DNA from: Chloroflexota bacterium
GTDB taxonomy: Bacteria; Chloroflexota; Anaerolineae; Aggregatilineales; Phototrophicaceae
Direction: 5' to 3'
DNA: 36,101 bases
NCBI GenBank assembly: GCA_026707665.1
Contig: JAPOWK010000047.1
Span: 1 to 36,101, forward strand
Shown: in pieces, positions 24,776 to 33,596 of the stretch
How positions within the stretch are numbered: position 1 is the first letter of the stretch
How the letters are laid out: each line of letters begins with the position of its first letter
The notes under the pieces: model-generated
The model's input: the letters and a program-made list of their open reading frames with translations, nothing else
Told to the model about the DNA's origin: nothing
Databases searched by the model: none
Made by a program: the position numbers and the translations under genes

Positions 24776-25618
24776 TATCGCAATGAAAAGCAGCCAGCAA
24801 AGCACGACGGTCAAATACAAGGTGATAAGCGATATCGACGAGCCGTAGCCATAATCCGTGCGCGGGAACACCACCCGCCAGATATAGATGCCGGTGAAGC
24901 GCGTGCCCGGTCCGCCGCCAGCCAGCATCCAGACTTCATCCACGGTGCGAATGGCGTCCATGATGCGGATGAAGACCGTGGTCAGCAAAATTGGCCGCAG
25001 GAAGGGCAACGTCACATACCAAAAGACTTGCAGGCGATTGGCGCCATCCACCTTTGCCTGCTCCACCGGCTCGCGCGGAATCGCCGACAAACCAGCCAGC
25101 ATCGTCAAGGTGACGAAGGGCGTCCAATGCCAGACATCCATGATCACAGACGTCCACAATGCTTGATCAGGAAAGGAGCCGATCTGATACTTGATGTCGA
25201 ACCAGCGATCGAGGAAGAAGGGTACCGGACCAAAGCCCGGGATCACCAGCAGACGCCAGATTGCGCCGACGGCTATCGGCGCCACCATCAGCGGAAAGGT
25301 ATGAATGACGCGGAAGAGCGACTTTCCAGGGAACTTCCGCGTGAGCATCTGCGCCAGCAAGAAGCCCAGCACGACCTCGCTGGCGATGGCAAAGACGGCA
25401 AAGCGAATCGTCAAGCCGACCGAATGCAGAAAGTCATCATCAAAGACGAGCCGGCGGAAATTGTCCAAGCCGTTGAAGCGAAGCCCATCCTCCGCCGCGA
25501 AGATATTCCATTCGTTGAAGCCAACAAACAAAACATAAAGAAAGGGCATGAAGCCGAAGATAATTAAGATGATGAGTGTGGGGCTTAGCAGCAGCCAGCC
25601 GGTGCGAGGATTGCGCAT
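24746..25618 (-). CDS. Sugar ABC permease, MalF type (second importer)
   Basis: A 290-residue permease with six hydrophobic segments. TGWLLLSPTLIILIIFGFMPFLYVLFVGFNEWN opens the protein, LRFNGLDNFRRLVFDD is the usual periplasmic stretch, and the EAA loop is VEQAKVDGANRLQVFWYVTLPFLRPILL. It pairs with the permease at 23693. Its 3' end is repeated twice downstream. The spacer before it, after the binding-protein gene, carries three R1 palindromes. Confidence 0.93.
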   Translation of the reverse strand: MRNPRTGWLLLSPTLIILIIFGFMPFLYVLFVGFNEWNIFAAEDGLRFNGLDNFRRLVFDDDFLHSVGLTIRFAVFAIASEVVLGFLLAQMLTRKFPGKSLFRVIHTFPLMVAPIAVGAIWRLLVIPGFGPVPFFLDRWFDIKYQIGSFPDQALWTSVIMDVWHWTPFVTLTMLAGLSAIPREPVEQAKVDGANRLQVFWYVTLPFLRPILLTTVFIRIMDAIRTVDEVWMLAGGGPGTRFTGIYIWRVVFPRTDYGYGSSISLITLYLTVVLCWLLFIAISGRRKGEVE

Positions 25619-25654
25619 GAAAGCCTGATCGCAGCTATTTCACAATATAATAAC

Positions 25655-25794
25655 GGGCGACCTACTAGGTCGCCCCTACAGTTTCCTAACCGGCGATGCC
25701 TGTAGGGGCGGCATATTATGCCGCCCGATTCTGCTACTTTGCGAAAGGGCGTTTCGGCGCCGCGCGTTGACACAGCGGGTCAAACGCCCCTACA
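25655..25794. repeat. Cluster of three R1 palindromes between binding-protein and permease genes
   Basis: Copies at 25655-25680 (reverse; arms GACCT/AGGTC), 25701-25728 (forward; GCATA/TATGC) and 25747-25794 (reverse; GTTT... with a longer loop containing TTGACACAGCGG). Arm sequences differ, but each pair is complementary. The cluster could form strong hairpins after the binding-protein gene, where importer operons often carry a differential-expression stem. Confidence 0.75.
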
Positions 25795-25820
25795 CATCTC
25801 TACACGAATTGGGATGAGGT

Positions 25821-27257
25821 CTACATCCCGTAGCCCAAACGGTCGAGTTCTTCGTCCACTGCCATCGCCGCTTGCGACAAGGCCTCAGCTGGTGAGAGCT
25901 CGCCCAGAATCGCGCGCTGGATGAAGGGATCGATCACCTCACGCACCTGCGCATGGAAGGGGAAGGGCGGCGCGCCAGCAAAGAGCGGACCTTGTTCTTC
26001 CAGCAGCGTGTAGTAACCATCGACCTTGGTATCCTGCTCGGCGATCAAGGGATCATCAAAGGTGGCGGTGTGGGTGATGCGCGCGCCGGCAGCGGCCCAT
26101 TCAGCCTGCACCGACTCCTGACCGATGAATTGCAGCCAAAGCAGCGTGGCTTCCTTGTTGCGCGACGAATGCGGTACGCCAAAAGCGCCGCCATCATAAT
26201 AGCCGATGTAGCCATCGCCCATCATAGCCGCGTCAATGACGCCTTCCGCCGTGACCGGCAGGCGGACGCCAACATTGCCAGTGACAGCCGAGCGGCTCTC
26301 ATCGGTGGCGATCCAGGCGGCATTCTCGCCATAGACCCAACCCTGCGCGGCACGGCCCGCGGCGAAACTGGACGCAACCTCATCCCAGGTGCTTGAGGTG
26401 GCCTCAGGCGGGGCGAAGGGCAGCATGCTCAGCCAGAAGCTCAGCGCCTCGACAGCGGTATCGCCATCCAGCGCGCCGCCATTGGCGCTCTGCGCCGAGC
26501 CGGCATCCAGGTTGATGCCCCAGTTGTACAAGCCGAAGGAGGGACCAATAGACTCGAGGAATTCGTAGGTCGAAGCCGGGTGCCCGGTCGAACCTTGAAC
26601 CGTCGTGCCCCAGAGATCCATATCCATGCTTTCGCCATAAGCGGTGAAGAAGGCGGCGTTGTCGGCATACTGGTCGAAGCTCTCGGCCGGCGCCAGCGCA
26701 TAGCCATATTCTTCTTCAAAAGCCGCCATGATTTCGGCATCCTCAAAGAGATCCTTGCGATAGAGGTAAACCTTGACGAAGGCTTCCATCGGCACGCCGA
26801 AGAGATCGCCATCGGCGTTCTTGAAGTAATCGGCGAAGCTGGTGAAGGCGCTCTCATCGTAACCTTCATAAGCCAGGTCCGGATTGTCCGCGGCGAACTG
26901 TGTCAGGTTGACCAGGTAATCCTGCGCCAGGTAGGAGTAGATGATGTCCTGCTCGATATAGACGAAGTCATAGATGCCGGTGTTGGCTTCCATGTCGTTA
27001 ATCGCCTTGGAGTACATCTGGTCCCAAGATGTCGTCTCGAACTCGACATTGATGCCGGTGAGCTCGGTGAATTGCGCCGCCAAGACATCGGCAACATAGT
27101 TCGAGGGCGGCGTGCTCTCGGAAACGCCGCGAATCGTCGTGCCGGCGTAGGGCGCGGCCGCGTCCGCCCACCAGCCGTGCATGTCGGCTGTGACCAAACT
27201 CATGTTGGCCAGCAGCGCGAAGGCGATGAGCAGAACAATAGTGAATAGCTTCTTCAT
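25821..27257 (-). CDS. Extracellular solute-binding protein of the second MalEFG-type importer
   Basis: A 478-residue secreted protein. [24 protein letters not shown] is a Sec signal peptide. [45 protein letters not shown], then [23 protein letters not shown] and [28 protein letters not shown] segments, identify a family 1 solute-binding protein. The start at 27257 follows AGGAGACTGAAC; the longer frame to 27320 has no ribosome site. It is the first gene of an operon with two permeases and a small membrane protein and without an ATPase. The ligand is unknown. Confidence 0.88.
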   Translation of the reverse strand: MKKLFTIVLLIAFALLANMSLVTADMHGWWADAAAPYAGTTIRGVSESTPPSNYVADVLAAQFTELTGINVEFETTSWDQMYSKAINDMEANTGIYDFVYIEQDIIYSYLAQDYLVNLTQFAADNPDLAYEGYDESAFTSFADYFKNADGDLFGVPMEAFVKVYLYRKDLFEDAEIMAAFEEEYGYALAPAESFDQYADNAAFFTAYGESMDMDLWGTTVQGSTGHPASTYEFLESIGPSFGLYNWGINLDAGSAQSANGGALDGDTAVEALSFWLSMLPFAPPEATSSTWDEVASSFAAGRAAQGWVYGENAAWIATDESRSAVTGNVGVRLPVTAEGVIDAAMMGDGYIGYYDGGAFGVPHSSRNKEATLLWLQFIGQESVQAEWAAAGARITHTATFDDPLIAEQDTKVDGYYTLLEEQGPLFAGAPPFPFHAQVREVIDPFIQRAILGELSPAEALSQAAMAVDEELDRLGYGM

Positions 27258-27477
27258 GTTCAGTCTCCTTGGAGATATGAAAATTCGAAAGCCGGTCTCT
27301 GGTCGAGCACTCGTCGGCAAATGGCGTCAGAAACAAAATATGCCGCGTCGAGCGCGAACCGATGAAACTCGGCGCGAGCCATTATCTAACAACGATTTGA
27401 TTATTTCCAGTCACAATGATTGACTGAGAATATGTGCGCGGCTATTCAGCGAGCTTAAGCTGCGACCGTACTGTCAC

Positions 27478-27524
27478 CCACTCGCCCGCGTGATCGCATC
27501 GCCCATTGAATTGATGATGATATC
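27478..27524 (-). repeat. Left direct repeat of the restriction cassette (displaced copy of aminotransferase 3' end)
   Basis: 47 bp, 45 identical to 30609-30655. Read on the minus strand it encodes DIIINSMGDAITRASG and then a stop, against DIIINTMGDAITRASG-stop at the true gene end. Similarity stops abruptly on both sides. It is a leftover or imported copy of the last codons of the aminotransferase gene, in the same orientation and about 3.13 kb from the real end. Confidence 0.9.
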
Positions 27525-27558
27525 CGGTCAATTCGTGCGAAAACGTGTAACCAATCAC

Positions 27559-27587
27559 TTGACAGGAATAGGATATGTTTATACACT
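27559..27587 (+). promoter_or_regulatory. Promoter of the restriction-modification operon
   Basis: TTGACA, 17-base spacer, TACACT, about 70 bases before the methyltransferase ATG. The methyltransferase has an N-terminal HTH and may bind here. Confidence 0.6.
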
Positions 27588-27658
27588 TGTTCTAAATCTG
27601 TGGGACTGGTGTCTGTGATTGGCTTGCATCCGACAATATCGCGACTCGGCGACATGCA

Positions 27659-28903
27659 ATGATTGACTTTGCACGAATGCGACGTTTGGCCGGACTGTCA
27701 GTATCAGAGGCGGCCGAGGTTGCTGGATACACAGTGCGCACGATACGCAGATGGGAGCGTGGGGACACCCGGCCAAAACAGTCTGCAATTGATGAGTTGC
27801 TAGCATACTCAAAGGCGACTGGAGCGCCACAGTTTACTTTCATCGACTTGTTTGCCGGCATAGGGGGCATGCGACGAGGATTCGAGTCTATCGGTGGGCA
27901 GTGCGTCTATACCAGCGAAAACAACAAATATGCTGTGGAGACCTATCGAGCGAATTATGAATGTAATCACGAGATAGCTGGTGATATCAGGGAGATTGAT
28001 CCAGCCCACGTTCCGGCGCATGATGTACTCTTGGCGGGATTCCCGTGTCAGCCATTCTCTATCGCCGGCGTGTCAAAGAAAAACGCTCTCAACATGCCGC
28101 ATGGATTCCGCTGCGAAACACAAGGTACGCTATTCTTCGACATAAAGCGTATTCTCGAGTACCATCGTCCTTCCGCCTTTCTTCTGGAAAATGTGAAAAA
28201 CTTGGTAAACCACGACAAGGGTCGTACATTCGCCGTTATCCGAAGAACACTTGAGGAGCGGCTGGGTTACTATATTTCGGCTAAGGTAATTGACGCACGT
28301 TTGTGGTTGCCCCAACACAGAGAGCGGATATTTATTGCGGGTTTTCGCGAACCTAACGACTTCACATTTGATAATTTGATAATACCTGATCCAGTGCATG
28401 GTCCCAAATTACGTACGATTCTACATCCTGAAAATGGCACTGAACCAATCGAGAAAAGATTCACGTGGGGTAAGCTTGGGAAAGTACACGACAGGTACAC
28501 CCTGTCCGATAAACTGTGGCAGTACTTGCAAGCCTACGCGGAAAAGCACCGAAGAAAAGGGAATGGTTTTGGTTTTGGACTTGTTGGACCGGACGATATT
28601 GCTAGAACGCTGTCAGCTCGCTATTACAAGGACGGGTCGGAAATACTGGTGGAACAGTCGGGCCGGAATCCGCGCAGGCTAACTCCGCGAGAGTGTTCAA
28701 GACTGATGGGGTTTGACAAGCCCGGCCACAAACCGTTTACTATTCGCGTCTCAGATGTGCAGGCATACAAACAGTTTGGCAATGCAGTCGTCATCCCGGT
28801 TGTGGAAGCGGTCGCGAAACACATGCATCCATGGTTACCCGGATGGAAGCTTGCCGACGCCCTTACGCCGTTTTCCGAAACGGAGCCACTGGCAATTGAC
28901 TGA
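27659..28903 (+). CDS. DNA cytosine-C5 methyltransferase with N-terminal HTH (Dcm/M.EcoRII type)
   Basis: A 414-residue methyltransferase that should methylate cytosine in a CCWGG-like site and protect against the partner nuclease. The N-terminal 50 residues form an XRE-type helix-turn-helix (SVSEAAEVAGYTVRTIRRWERG). Motif I is FIDLFAGIGGMRRGF, motif IV is GFPCQPFS with catalytic C130, motif VI is LLENVKNL, motif VIII is QHRERIFIAGF, motif IX is TPRECSRLMGF and motif X is QFGNAVVIPVVE. The HTH could autoregulate the operon, as shown for M.EcoRII and M.SsoII. Its end overlaps the vsr gene by eight bases. The sequence is AT-richer than the flanking genome. Confidence 0.92.
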   Translation: MIDFARMRRLAGLSVSEAAEVAGYTVRTIRRWERGDTRPKQSAIDELLAYSKATGAPQFTFIDLFAGIGGMRRGFESIGGQCVYTSENNKYAVETYRANYECNHEIAGDIREIDPAHVPAHDVLLAGFPCQPFSIAGVSKKNALNMPHGFRCETQGTLFFDIKRILEYHRPSAFLLENVKNLVNHDKGRTFAVIRRTLEERLGYYISAKVIDARLWLPQHRERIFIAGFREPNDFTFDNLIIPDPVHGPKLRTILHPENGTEPIEKRFTWGKLGKVHDRYTLSDKLWQYLQAYAEKHRRKGNGFGFGLVGPDDIARTLSARYYKDGSEILVEQSGRNPRRLTPRECSRLMGFDKPGHKPFTIRVSDVQAYKQFGNAVVIPVVEAVAKHMHPWLPGWKLADALTPFSETEPLAID

Positions 28904-29363
28904 CGTAGTAGATCCGGCAAAGCGCAGTCAAATGATGGCAGGGATCGGCGGAAAAAATACAACTCCTGAACTCATCATAAGAAAAGGTCTTCACGCAAGA
29001 GGATTCCGCTACCGACTTCATGACCGTAGCTTGCCGGGTAGACCGGACTTGGTATTCCGGCGCTACAAGGCTGTGATTCTGGTCAATGGTTGCTTTTGGC
29101 ATGGGCACGGCTGCCATCTCTTCAAGTGGCCGGCCACTCGAGTGGACTTCTGGAGACAGAAAATCAGCGATACCATTGAACGGGATCGTCAAAATGCTAT
29201 AGCCTTGGACCGAGCCGGCTGGCGAGTACTTACGATCTGGGAATGCGCCCTCAAAGGCAAGGCCCGCTTACTTTTAGAAACAGTAATAGAGACGGCAGCC
29301 TGTTGGCTTTTGTCAATGGAGGGTGCCATGGAAATAAAGGGGCGATCTGATGTCACTGATTAG
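28896..29363 (+). CDS. vsr: Very short patch repair endonuclease (Vsr)
   Basis: A 155-residue nuclease that nicks at T:G mismatches arising from deamination of 5-methylcytosine. DVVDPAKRSQMMAGIGGKNTTPE is the N-terminal segment, SLPGRPDLVFRRYKAVILVNGCFWHGHGCHLFKWPATR has the catalytic Asp, His and zinc ligands, and ERDRQNAIALDRAGWRVLTIWECAL completes the core. Length matches the family. I choose the TTG at 28896, with GGAG 10 bases upstream, because the conserved N-terminal segment starts there; ATGs at 28932 and 28935 would cut it off. It overlaps the genes on both sides, so the three are one transcript. Confidence 0.9.
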   Translation: MTDVVDPAKRSQMMAGIGGKNTTPELIIRKGLHARGFRYRLHDRSLPGRPDLVFRRYKAVILVNGCFWHGHGCHLFKWPATRVDFWRQKISDTIERDRQNAIALDRAGWRVLTIWECALKGKARLLLETVIETAACWLLSMEGAMEIKGRSDVTD

Positions 29364-30570
29364 CATTTCAGACTGGATCGACGACGTGTCTGGGCCGGAC
29401 TACCTTTGGTTTATCAAATACCTTTCTGCCAACGATACACGGGCAAACAATACACATCAGGCTGGGCCCTACATACCTAAGCAAATAGTGTTTAGGCTGT
29501 TTCCAGATCTCAATGATTCGAACAAGAAGAATCCGGACAGATTCATTGACGCATACATTGATTCACATTCGGATGCGAAAACAGTTCGAGTCGTTTGGTA
29601 TAATACTCGGTCCCGCAACGAGTGCAGGATTACGAGATGGGGTGGAGCTGCGTCGGCTCTGCTAGACCCTGAAAGCACTGGCGCTCTTACAGTTTTCGCG
29701 TTTCGGCTCGATGATAACGCGCACGGCAATGATCTAAGATTATGGGTGTCACGACATCCAACTGAAGAGGACATTATAGAAGAGCGCGTTGGACCTGTCG
29801 AACCCGGCCGAAATGGTTGGCGCTTATGGTCACGCAATGCGCAGATTCAACAAGAGCTACTCGGACAATTGAAGGCAGCCAAGCGTTCCTGTCATTTGCC
29901 AGTAGATGATATTCCGTCTGAATGGCTTGATGTGTTCCCTTCCCCAACAGCGATCTTCGAAAAGTCGCTAGACTGGAGACCAATGGCCAATTCTAATGTA
30001 GACGTTCGCCTGATGCAGCGACGACAGTGCGAATTTCAGATTTTTCAAAGTATCGAGGAGGCAGTAACGCTTCCAGTGATACAACGTGGATTCAGCAGTC
30101 TAAATGACTTCATTGATCAAGCGCAGACGTTATTGCAGAGGAGAAAGGCACGTGCAGGTCGCTCGCTGGAACTGCATATACGGCAGATCTTAGTTGAAGA
30201 GGGGTTTAAAGAGGGTCGAGACTTTTCATGGCAACCAGAGACTGAACGGGGTAAGAACCCTGACTTTCTATTTCCATCGGAATCCGAATACAAGAATCCT
30301 GACTTTCCCTCGTCAAAATTGAATATGCTCGCTGTCAAGACTACCGCCCGAGATCGCTGGCTTCAAATTCTCAACGAAGCTGACAGGATAGGGGTAAAGC
30401 ATCTGCTAACGGTACAACAAGGAATCTCATTGAAGCAATTCAATGAAATGAGTGAAAACGGTGTACAACTGGTTATACCTGAACCTTTAATCAACGATTT
30501 CCCAAAGTCAATTCGGCCTAGCTTGAAGACCTTGGAAAGTTTCATTGGCGACATTAGGCTAAATTTGTAG
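29350..30570 (+). CDS. EcoRII-family type II restriction endonuclease
   Basis: A 406-residue restriction enzyme with an N-terminal effector/DNA-binding region (about 1-170) and a C-terminal PD-(D/E)xK domain. The C-terminal half has the EcoRII pattern: RAGRSLELHIRQILVEEGF, then GKNPDFLFPSE (D305), LAVKTTARDRWLQILNEADRI (K330), and KHLLTVQQGISLKQFNEM with VQLVIPEP. In the last catalytic segment EcoRII has KTTCKDRW; here Cys-Lys is replaced by Ala-Arg. Members cut at CCWGG-type sites and often need two sites, with the N-terminal domain as allosteric sensor. It overlaps vsr by 14 bases. Pairing with a Dcm-type methyltransferase and Vsr supports the specificity. Confidence 0.88.
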   Translation: MSLISISDWIDDVSGPDYLWFIKYLSANDTRANNTHQAGPYIPKQIVFRLFPDLNDSNKKNPDRFIDAYIDSHSDAKTVRVVWYNTRSRNECRITRWGGAASALLDPESTGALTVFAFRLDDNAHGNDLRLWVSRHPTEEDIIEERVGPVEPGRNGWRLWSRNAQIQQELLGQLKAAKRSCHLPVDDIPSEWLDVFPSPTAIFEKSLDWRPMANSNVDVRLMQRRQCEFQIFQSIEEAVTLPVIQRGFSSLNDFIDQAQTLLQRRKARAGRSLELHIRQILVEEGFKEGRDFSWQPETERGKNPDFLFPSESEYKNPDFPSSKLNMLAVKTTARDRWLQILNEADRIGVKHLLTVQQGISLKQFNEMSENGVQLVIPEPLINDFPKSIRPSLKTLESFIGDIRLNL

Positions 30571-30604
30571 CTGTGCCCGCTACTCGACATACCATTACTC
30601 TGTT

Positions 30605-31948
30605 TTAGCCACTCGCCCGCGTGATCGCATCGCCCATCGTATTGATGATGATATCGACCTCGTCGGCGCTGATGCAGAGCGGCGGGGCAAAGGCAATCGC
30701 GGAACCAATCGGGCGCGCTCGCAAGCCCATTTCCAGCGCCGCGTCGCTGATCTTCTCCGCCGTGTCCGGGTCGCCTTCGCGGCTCTCCTTGCTCTTGACC
30801 ACGTCAATCCCCGCCATCAAGCCCAGCCCGCGCGCGTTGTCGATATGGGGGAATTCATCGACCAGCGCCTCCAAGCCCTTCAGCAGCCGCTCACCCATGA
30901 CGCGGCTGTTCTCCAGCAAGCCATCGCGCTCGATGATCTCGATATTGGCGAGGCCGACGGCGCAGGCGGTCGCGTGCCCGGAATAGGTGTAGCCGTGCAT
31001 CCAGCTTTGATCTTCCGGCGCGCTATTGATCACATCGCGGATTGCATCGGTCACCTGAATGCCACCCAGCGGCATATACCCGCTCGTCACGCCTTTGGCG
31101 AATTGCATGATATCGGGGTTGATGCCAAAGGCGTCGCAGCCGAACCAATTGCCGGTGCGCCCAAAGCCGCAAATCACCTCATCGGCGATGAACAAGACCT
31201 CATACTTCTTGCAGATCGCCTGTACCCGATCGAAGTAGCCGTCATCGGCAATCATGACGCCGCCAGCGCCTTGAATCGGCTCGCTGATGAAAGCGGCCAC
31301 CGTATCCGGCCCCTCGCGCAAAATCGCCTCTTCCAATTCGCGCGCCGCTGCCTGCGCGGCAGTTTCGCCGTCTCGCAACTCGCCCTCATAGCGATAGGGA
31401 TTCGGATTCTCGACATGGATGAAGCCATCCAGAACGCCGCCGAACATGGTGTGAAACTTGCTCATGCCAGTGGCGCTCGTAGCCGCCAGCGTCATCCCGT
31501 GGTAGCCGATCAAGCGCGATATAATCTTGGTCTTCTTCACCTTGCCCAGCTGATACCAATAGAAGCGCGCCGTCTTTATTGACGTGTCAGTGGATTCGGA
31601 ACCGCCGGATGTGAAGTTGGTGAAGTTCATATTGGGCCGGAAGAAGCCGGCCAGCTTGTCCGCCAATTGCGCCGATGGCGGATTGGTCATGCCAGCGAAG
31701 CCGGAACTGTAGGCGATATCGAGCATCTGCTCATAAGCCACCTGCGCCAGCTCGCGGTTGCCGTAGCCGATATTTACGTTCCATAAGCTGGCCATCGAAT
31801 CAAGGATTCTGCGGCCGTCGGTTGTATACAGCCACACGCCGTCGCCCTTCTCGACCATCACGGCCTTCTCAGTCCGCGAAGGATGGTACATGGGATGTAA
31901 TTGCCGCTCGTCTTGCTGGACCAGCGCCGCGTAATCATTTGCGATCAT
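30605..31948 (-). CDS. Class III (omega-amino acid-pyruvate type) aminotransferase
   Basis: A 447-residue PLP-dependent aminotransferase moving an amino group from an omega-amino acid, diamine or taurine-like donor to a keto acid. GVWLYTTDGRRILDSMASLWNVNIGYG, NFTSGGSESTDTSIKTARFYW, RLIGYHGMTLAATSATG, LFIADEVICGFGRTGNWFGCDAFG (PLP Asp) and MQFAKGVTSGYMPLGGI (Schiff-base Lys) are all intact. I start at ATG 31948, nine bases after AAGAG; the in-frame TTG at 31957 abuts that site. The last 47 bp, ending GDAITRASG, are repeated at 27478, so the restriction cassette lies directly at its 3' end. The substrate is not resolved. Confidence 0.9.
   Translation of the reverse strand: MIANDYAALVQQDERQLHPMYHPSRTEKAVMVEKGDGVWLYTTDGRRILDSMASLWNVNIGYGNRELAQVAYEQMLDIAYSSGFAGMTNPPSAQLADKLAGFFRPNMNFTNFTSGGSESTDTSIKTARFYWYQLGKVKKTKIISRLIGYHGMTLAATSATGMSKFHTMFGGVLDGFIHVENPNPYRYEGELRDGETAAQAAARELEEAILREGPDTVAAFISEPIQGAGGVMIADDGYFDRVQAICKKYEVLFIADEVICGFGRTGNWFGCDAFGINPDIMQFAKGVTSGYMPLGGIQVTDAIRDVINSAPEDQSWMHGYTYSGHATACAVGLANIEIIERDGLLENSRVMGERLLKGLEALVDEFPHIDNARGLGLMAGIDVVKSKESREGDPDTAEKISDAALEMGLRARPIGSAIAFAPPLCISADEVDIIINTMGDAITRASG
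30609..30655 (-). repeat. Right direct repeat of the restriction cassette (aminotransferase 3' end)
   Basis: 47 bp within the end of the aminotransferase gene, the partner of 27478-27524 with two mismatches. The two changes alter one codon (Thr/Ser), so both copies still encode a functional-looking tail. Confidence 0.9.
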
Positions 31949-32086
31949 GCTGTTCAACTCTTTTCTACGTATACGGGCATGATGTTAGCATAACTTACAA
32001 TCGGCCGATTTTCGACTGGAATGCGGTTTAGGATCGGCGGCAAAATCAGCATAGCAACCGATTAATCGGTCACAGCGCATCATTGA

Positions 32087-32163
32087 TGTAGGGGCGACTT
32101 ATCAAGTCGCCCGCTTTACTTGGGCCTTTTCTCCAACGGGCGACCTGGTAGGTCGCCCCTACA
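32087..32163. repeat. Pair of inward-facing R1 palindromes
   Basis: Forward copy at 32087-32113 (arms GACTT/AAGTC, the same as a copy inside dnaE2) and reverse copy at 32138-32163 (arms GACCT/AGGTC). They lie in the spacer between the aminotransferase and glycosyltransferase genes, so the TGTAG tails bracket the pair. Nothing else is seen in this 274-base gap. Confidence 0.75.
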
Positions 32164-32222
32164 TGATCACATTTTTCGCGGCTATCGGCGCATAATAGTC
32201 GATGAGGCGATTGCCCGGCGGA

Positions 32223-33464
32223 TTATCGCGACCCATCCACAAGCGACTCATACAGTTTCACATAGCGTTCGCTGATGCGCTCCACGCCGTATTTGTCCAA
32301 GATCCGCGTCTGCAAGTCTTCCCGCGGCCACGAATGCGACAGTGTCCATTTAATGCCGGCCGCCAGGTCTGCGCTATCTTTCATGCGCGCCAAGTAGCCA
32401 TCCTGCTGATGCCCAATCATGTCATCGGGACCGGTGCCAGCAAAGGCGACGCAGGGCGTGCCACAAGCCAACGCCTCCATCAGCGTTTTGCCCAGCGCCT
32501 CCTGGGTTGTGGGCAGCACGTAGACATCGCAGGCCGAATACAGCGCGCTTAAACTGACTTCATCGTGCAGGCGTCCGACTTGATGAACCGGCCGGCTGAC
32601 GTCAATCTTCTCTTGGCGTGCCGAGCCAAATAGCACCAACTCGGATTGAACATCGTTCGGCAGCATGGTCAGCGCCTCGGCCAGATAGCTGAAGCCCTTC
32701 CGCCGATCGCTGGTTCCGCCGATCGCGCCGAAGAGGATCAGCAGCTTATCCAAGGGCAAATTGAATGCCCGCCGTGAGGCTTCGCGGTCCAGCGGCTTGA
32801 AAACGCCGGGATCAATCGGATTGCCGATGACCTCGAACCGCCGGTCCCCGATAATCGAGCTGCTCCGCGCGCAATCCGCCAGCCATTCGCTGATCGTCAC
32901 GATCGTTAGCGGCAGACTGGACCAAGCGCGCCGCTTGCTAAAGTGAACGCGCGCGCTGATGTCATTCGCCGAAGGCGCGACCAACTGCGGGCAATCGCCA
33001 CAATGCGCCCGATACTGCAAACATTCCCCGGCATAATGGCAGCCGCCGCTGAATGCCCACATATCGCGCAGCGTCCACACAATCGGCGCTCGAATCCCCG
33101 CCATTTGCGCAATCGGCAGAAAATTATCGCCCACCCAGTGGAGATTCACGATATCGGACCCAAATGAATTGATGACGGAAGCGATTGGGTAATTGAAAAG
33201 ATTCAAGCTCCAGTGACCGCTGCCCGGGGCACGCGGATTGTCGCGCAGACGCCGCTGATGCCGACCTTCAGCCAGCCGCCGCTGCGCCCGCTCCCAACGA
33301 TTCAGCCGGTCCGCCAGCCGATGCACACTCGGGTCCTCGGTGACCTTGCGCAGCACCAGCATCTCGCTCTCCACGCCCGCTTGCCGCAAGCCACGGTGCA
33401 GACGATAGGCGCCCATCGCCGCGCCGCCGCCGCCATCACTCATCGATAGGTGAAGTACCTTCAC
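32223..33464 (-). CDS. Glycosyltransferase, GT4 family
   Basis: A 413-residue retaining glycosyltransferase of GT-B fold. The N-terminal MKVLHLSMSDGGGGAAMGAYRLHRGL is the glycine-rich start of colanic-acid-type transferases. IVNLHWVGDNFLPI, WTLRDMWAFSGGCHYAGECLQY and the Cys-rich CGDCPQL follow. The C-terminal domain has LILFGAIGGTSDRRKGFSYL and the nucleotide-sugar site YVLPTTQEALGKTLMEALACGTPCVAF with the EX7E-type Glu pair. It probably adds a sugar to an exopolysaccharide or cell-surface glycan. It is a single gene, divergent from the prenyltransferase. A TATAAT on the minus strand at 33496-33501, about 30 bases upstream, is a likely -10. Confidence 0.88.
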   Translation of the reverse strand: MKVLHLSMSDGGGGAAMGAYRLHRGLRQAGVESEMLVLRKVTEDPSVHRLADRLNRWERAQRRLAEGRHQRRLRDNPRAPGSGHWSLNLFNYPIASVINSFGSDIVNLHWVGDNFLPIAQMAGIRAPIVWTLRDMWAFSGGCHYAGECLQYRAHCGDCPQLVAPSANDISARVHFSKRRAWSSLPLTIVTISEWLADCARSSSIIGDRRFEVIGNPIDPGVFKPLDREASRRAFNLPLDKLLILFGAIGGTSDRRKGFSYLAEALTMLPNDVQSELVLFGSARQEKIDVSRPVHQVGRLHDEVSLSALYSACDVYVLPTTQEALGKTLMEALACGTPCVAFAGTGPDDMIGHQQDGYLARMKDSADLAAGIKWTLSHSWPREDLQTRILDKYGVERISERYVKLYESLVDGSR

Positions 33465-33596
33465 AAAACTCGCCTGTGACTACGCTCTTTCTGCGATTAT
33501 ACACGGGCAGCATATGCTAGAGCCTCAGTCACAGTCCAGCAAATCTGGTATATTGATTGGGGGAAATGACATCTGTCTACTGAGAGGTTACTCGTT

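Larger units (their letters stand above)
27258..27658. other. Spacer between binding-protein gene and restriction cassette
   Basis: It holds the leader of the minus-strand importer operon (no clear -35/-10 pair seen, though TTAGATAATGG near 27376 on the minus strand is a possible -10), then the left 47-bp direct repeat (27478-27524), then AT-rich sequence with the cassette promoter at 27559-27587. No gene is supported. Confidence 0.6.

Noticed and set aside
27455..27655. 66-residue minus-strand frame near the left direct repeat
   Set aside because: It reads the aminotransferase tail copy in another frame and has no family features.
27525..30608. Restriction cassette considered as an integrase-driven island with att sites
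   Set aside because: No integrase or transposase and no tRNA; the repeats encode a protein tail, so long target duplication or homologous capture fits better.
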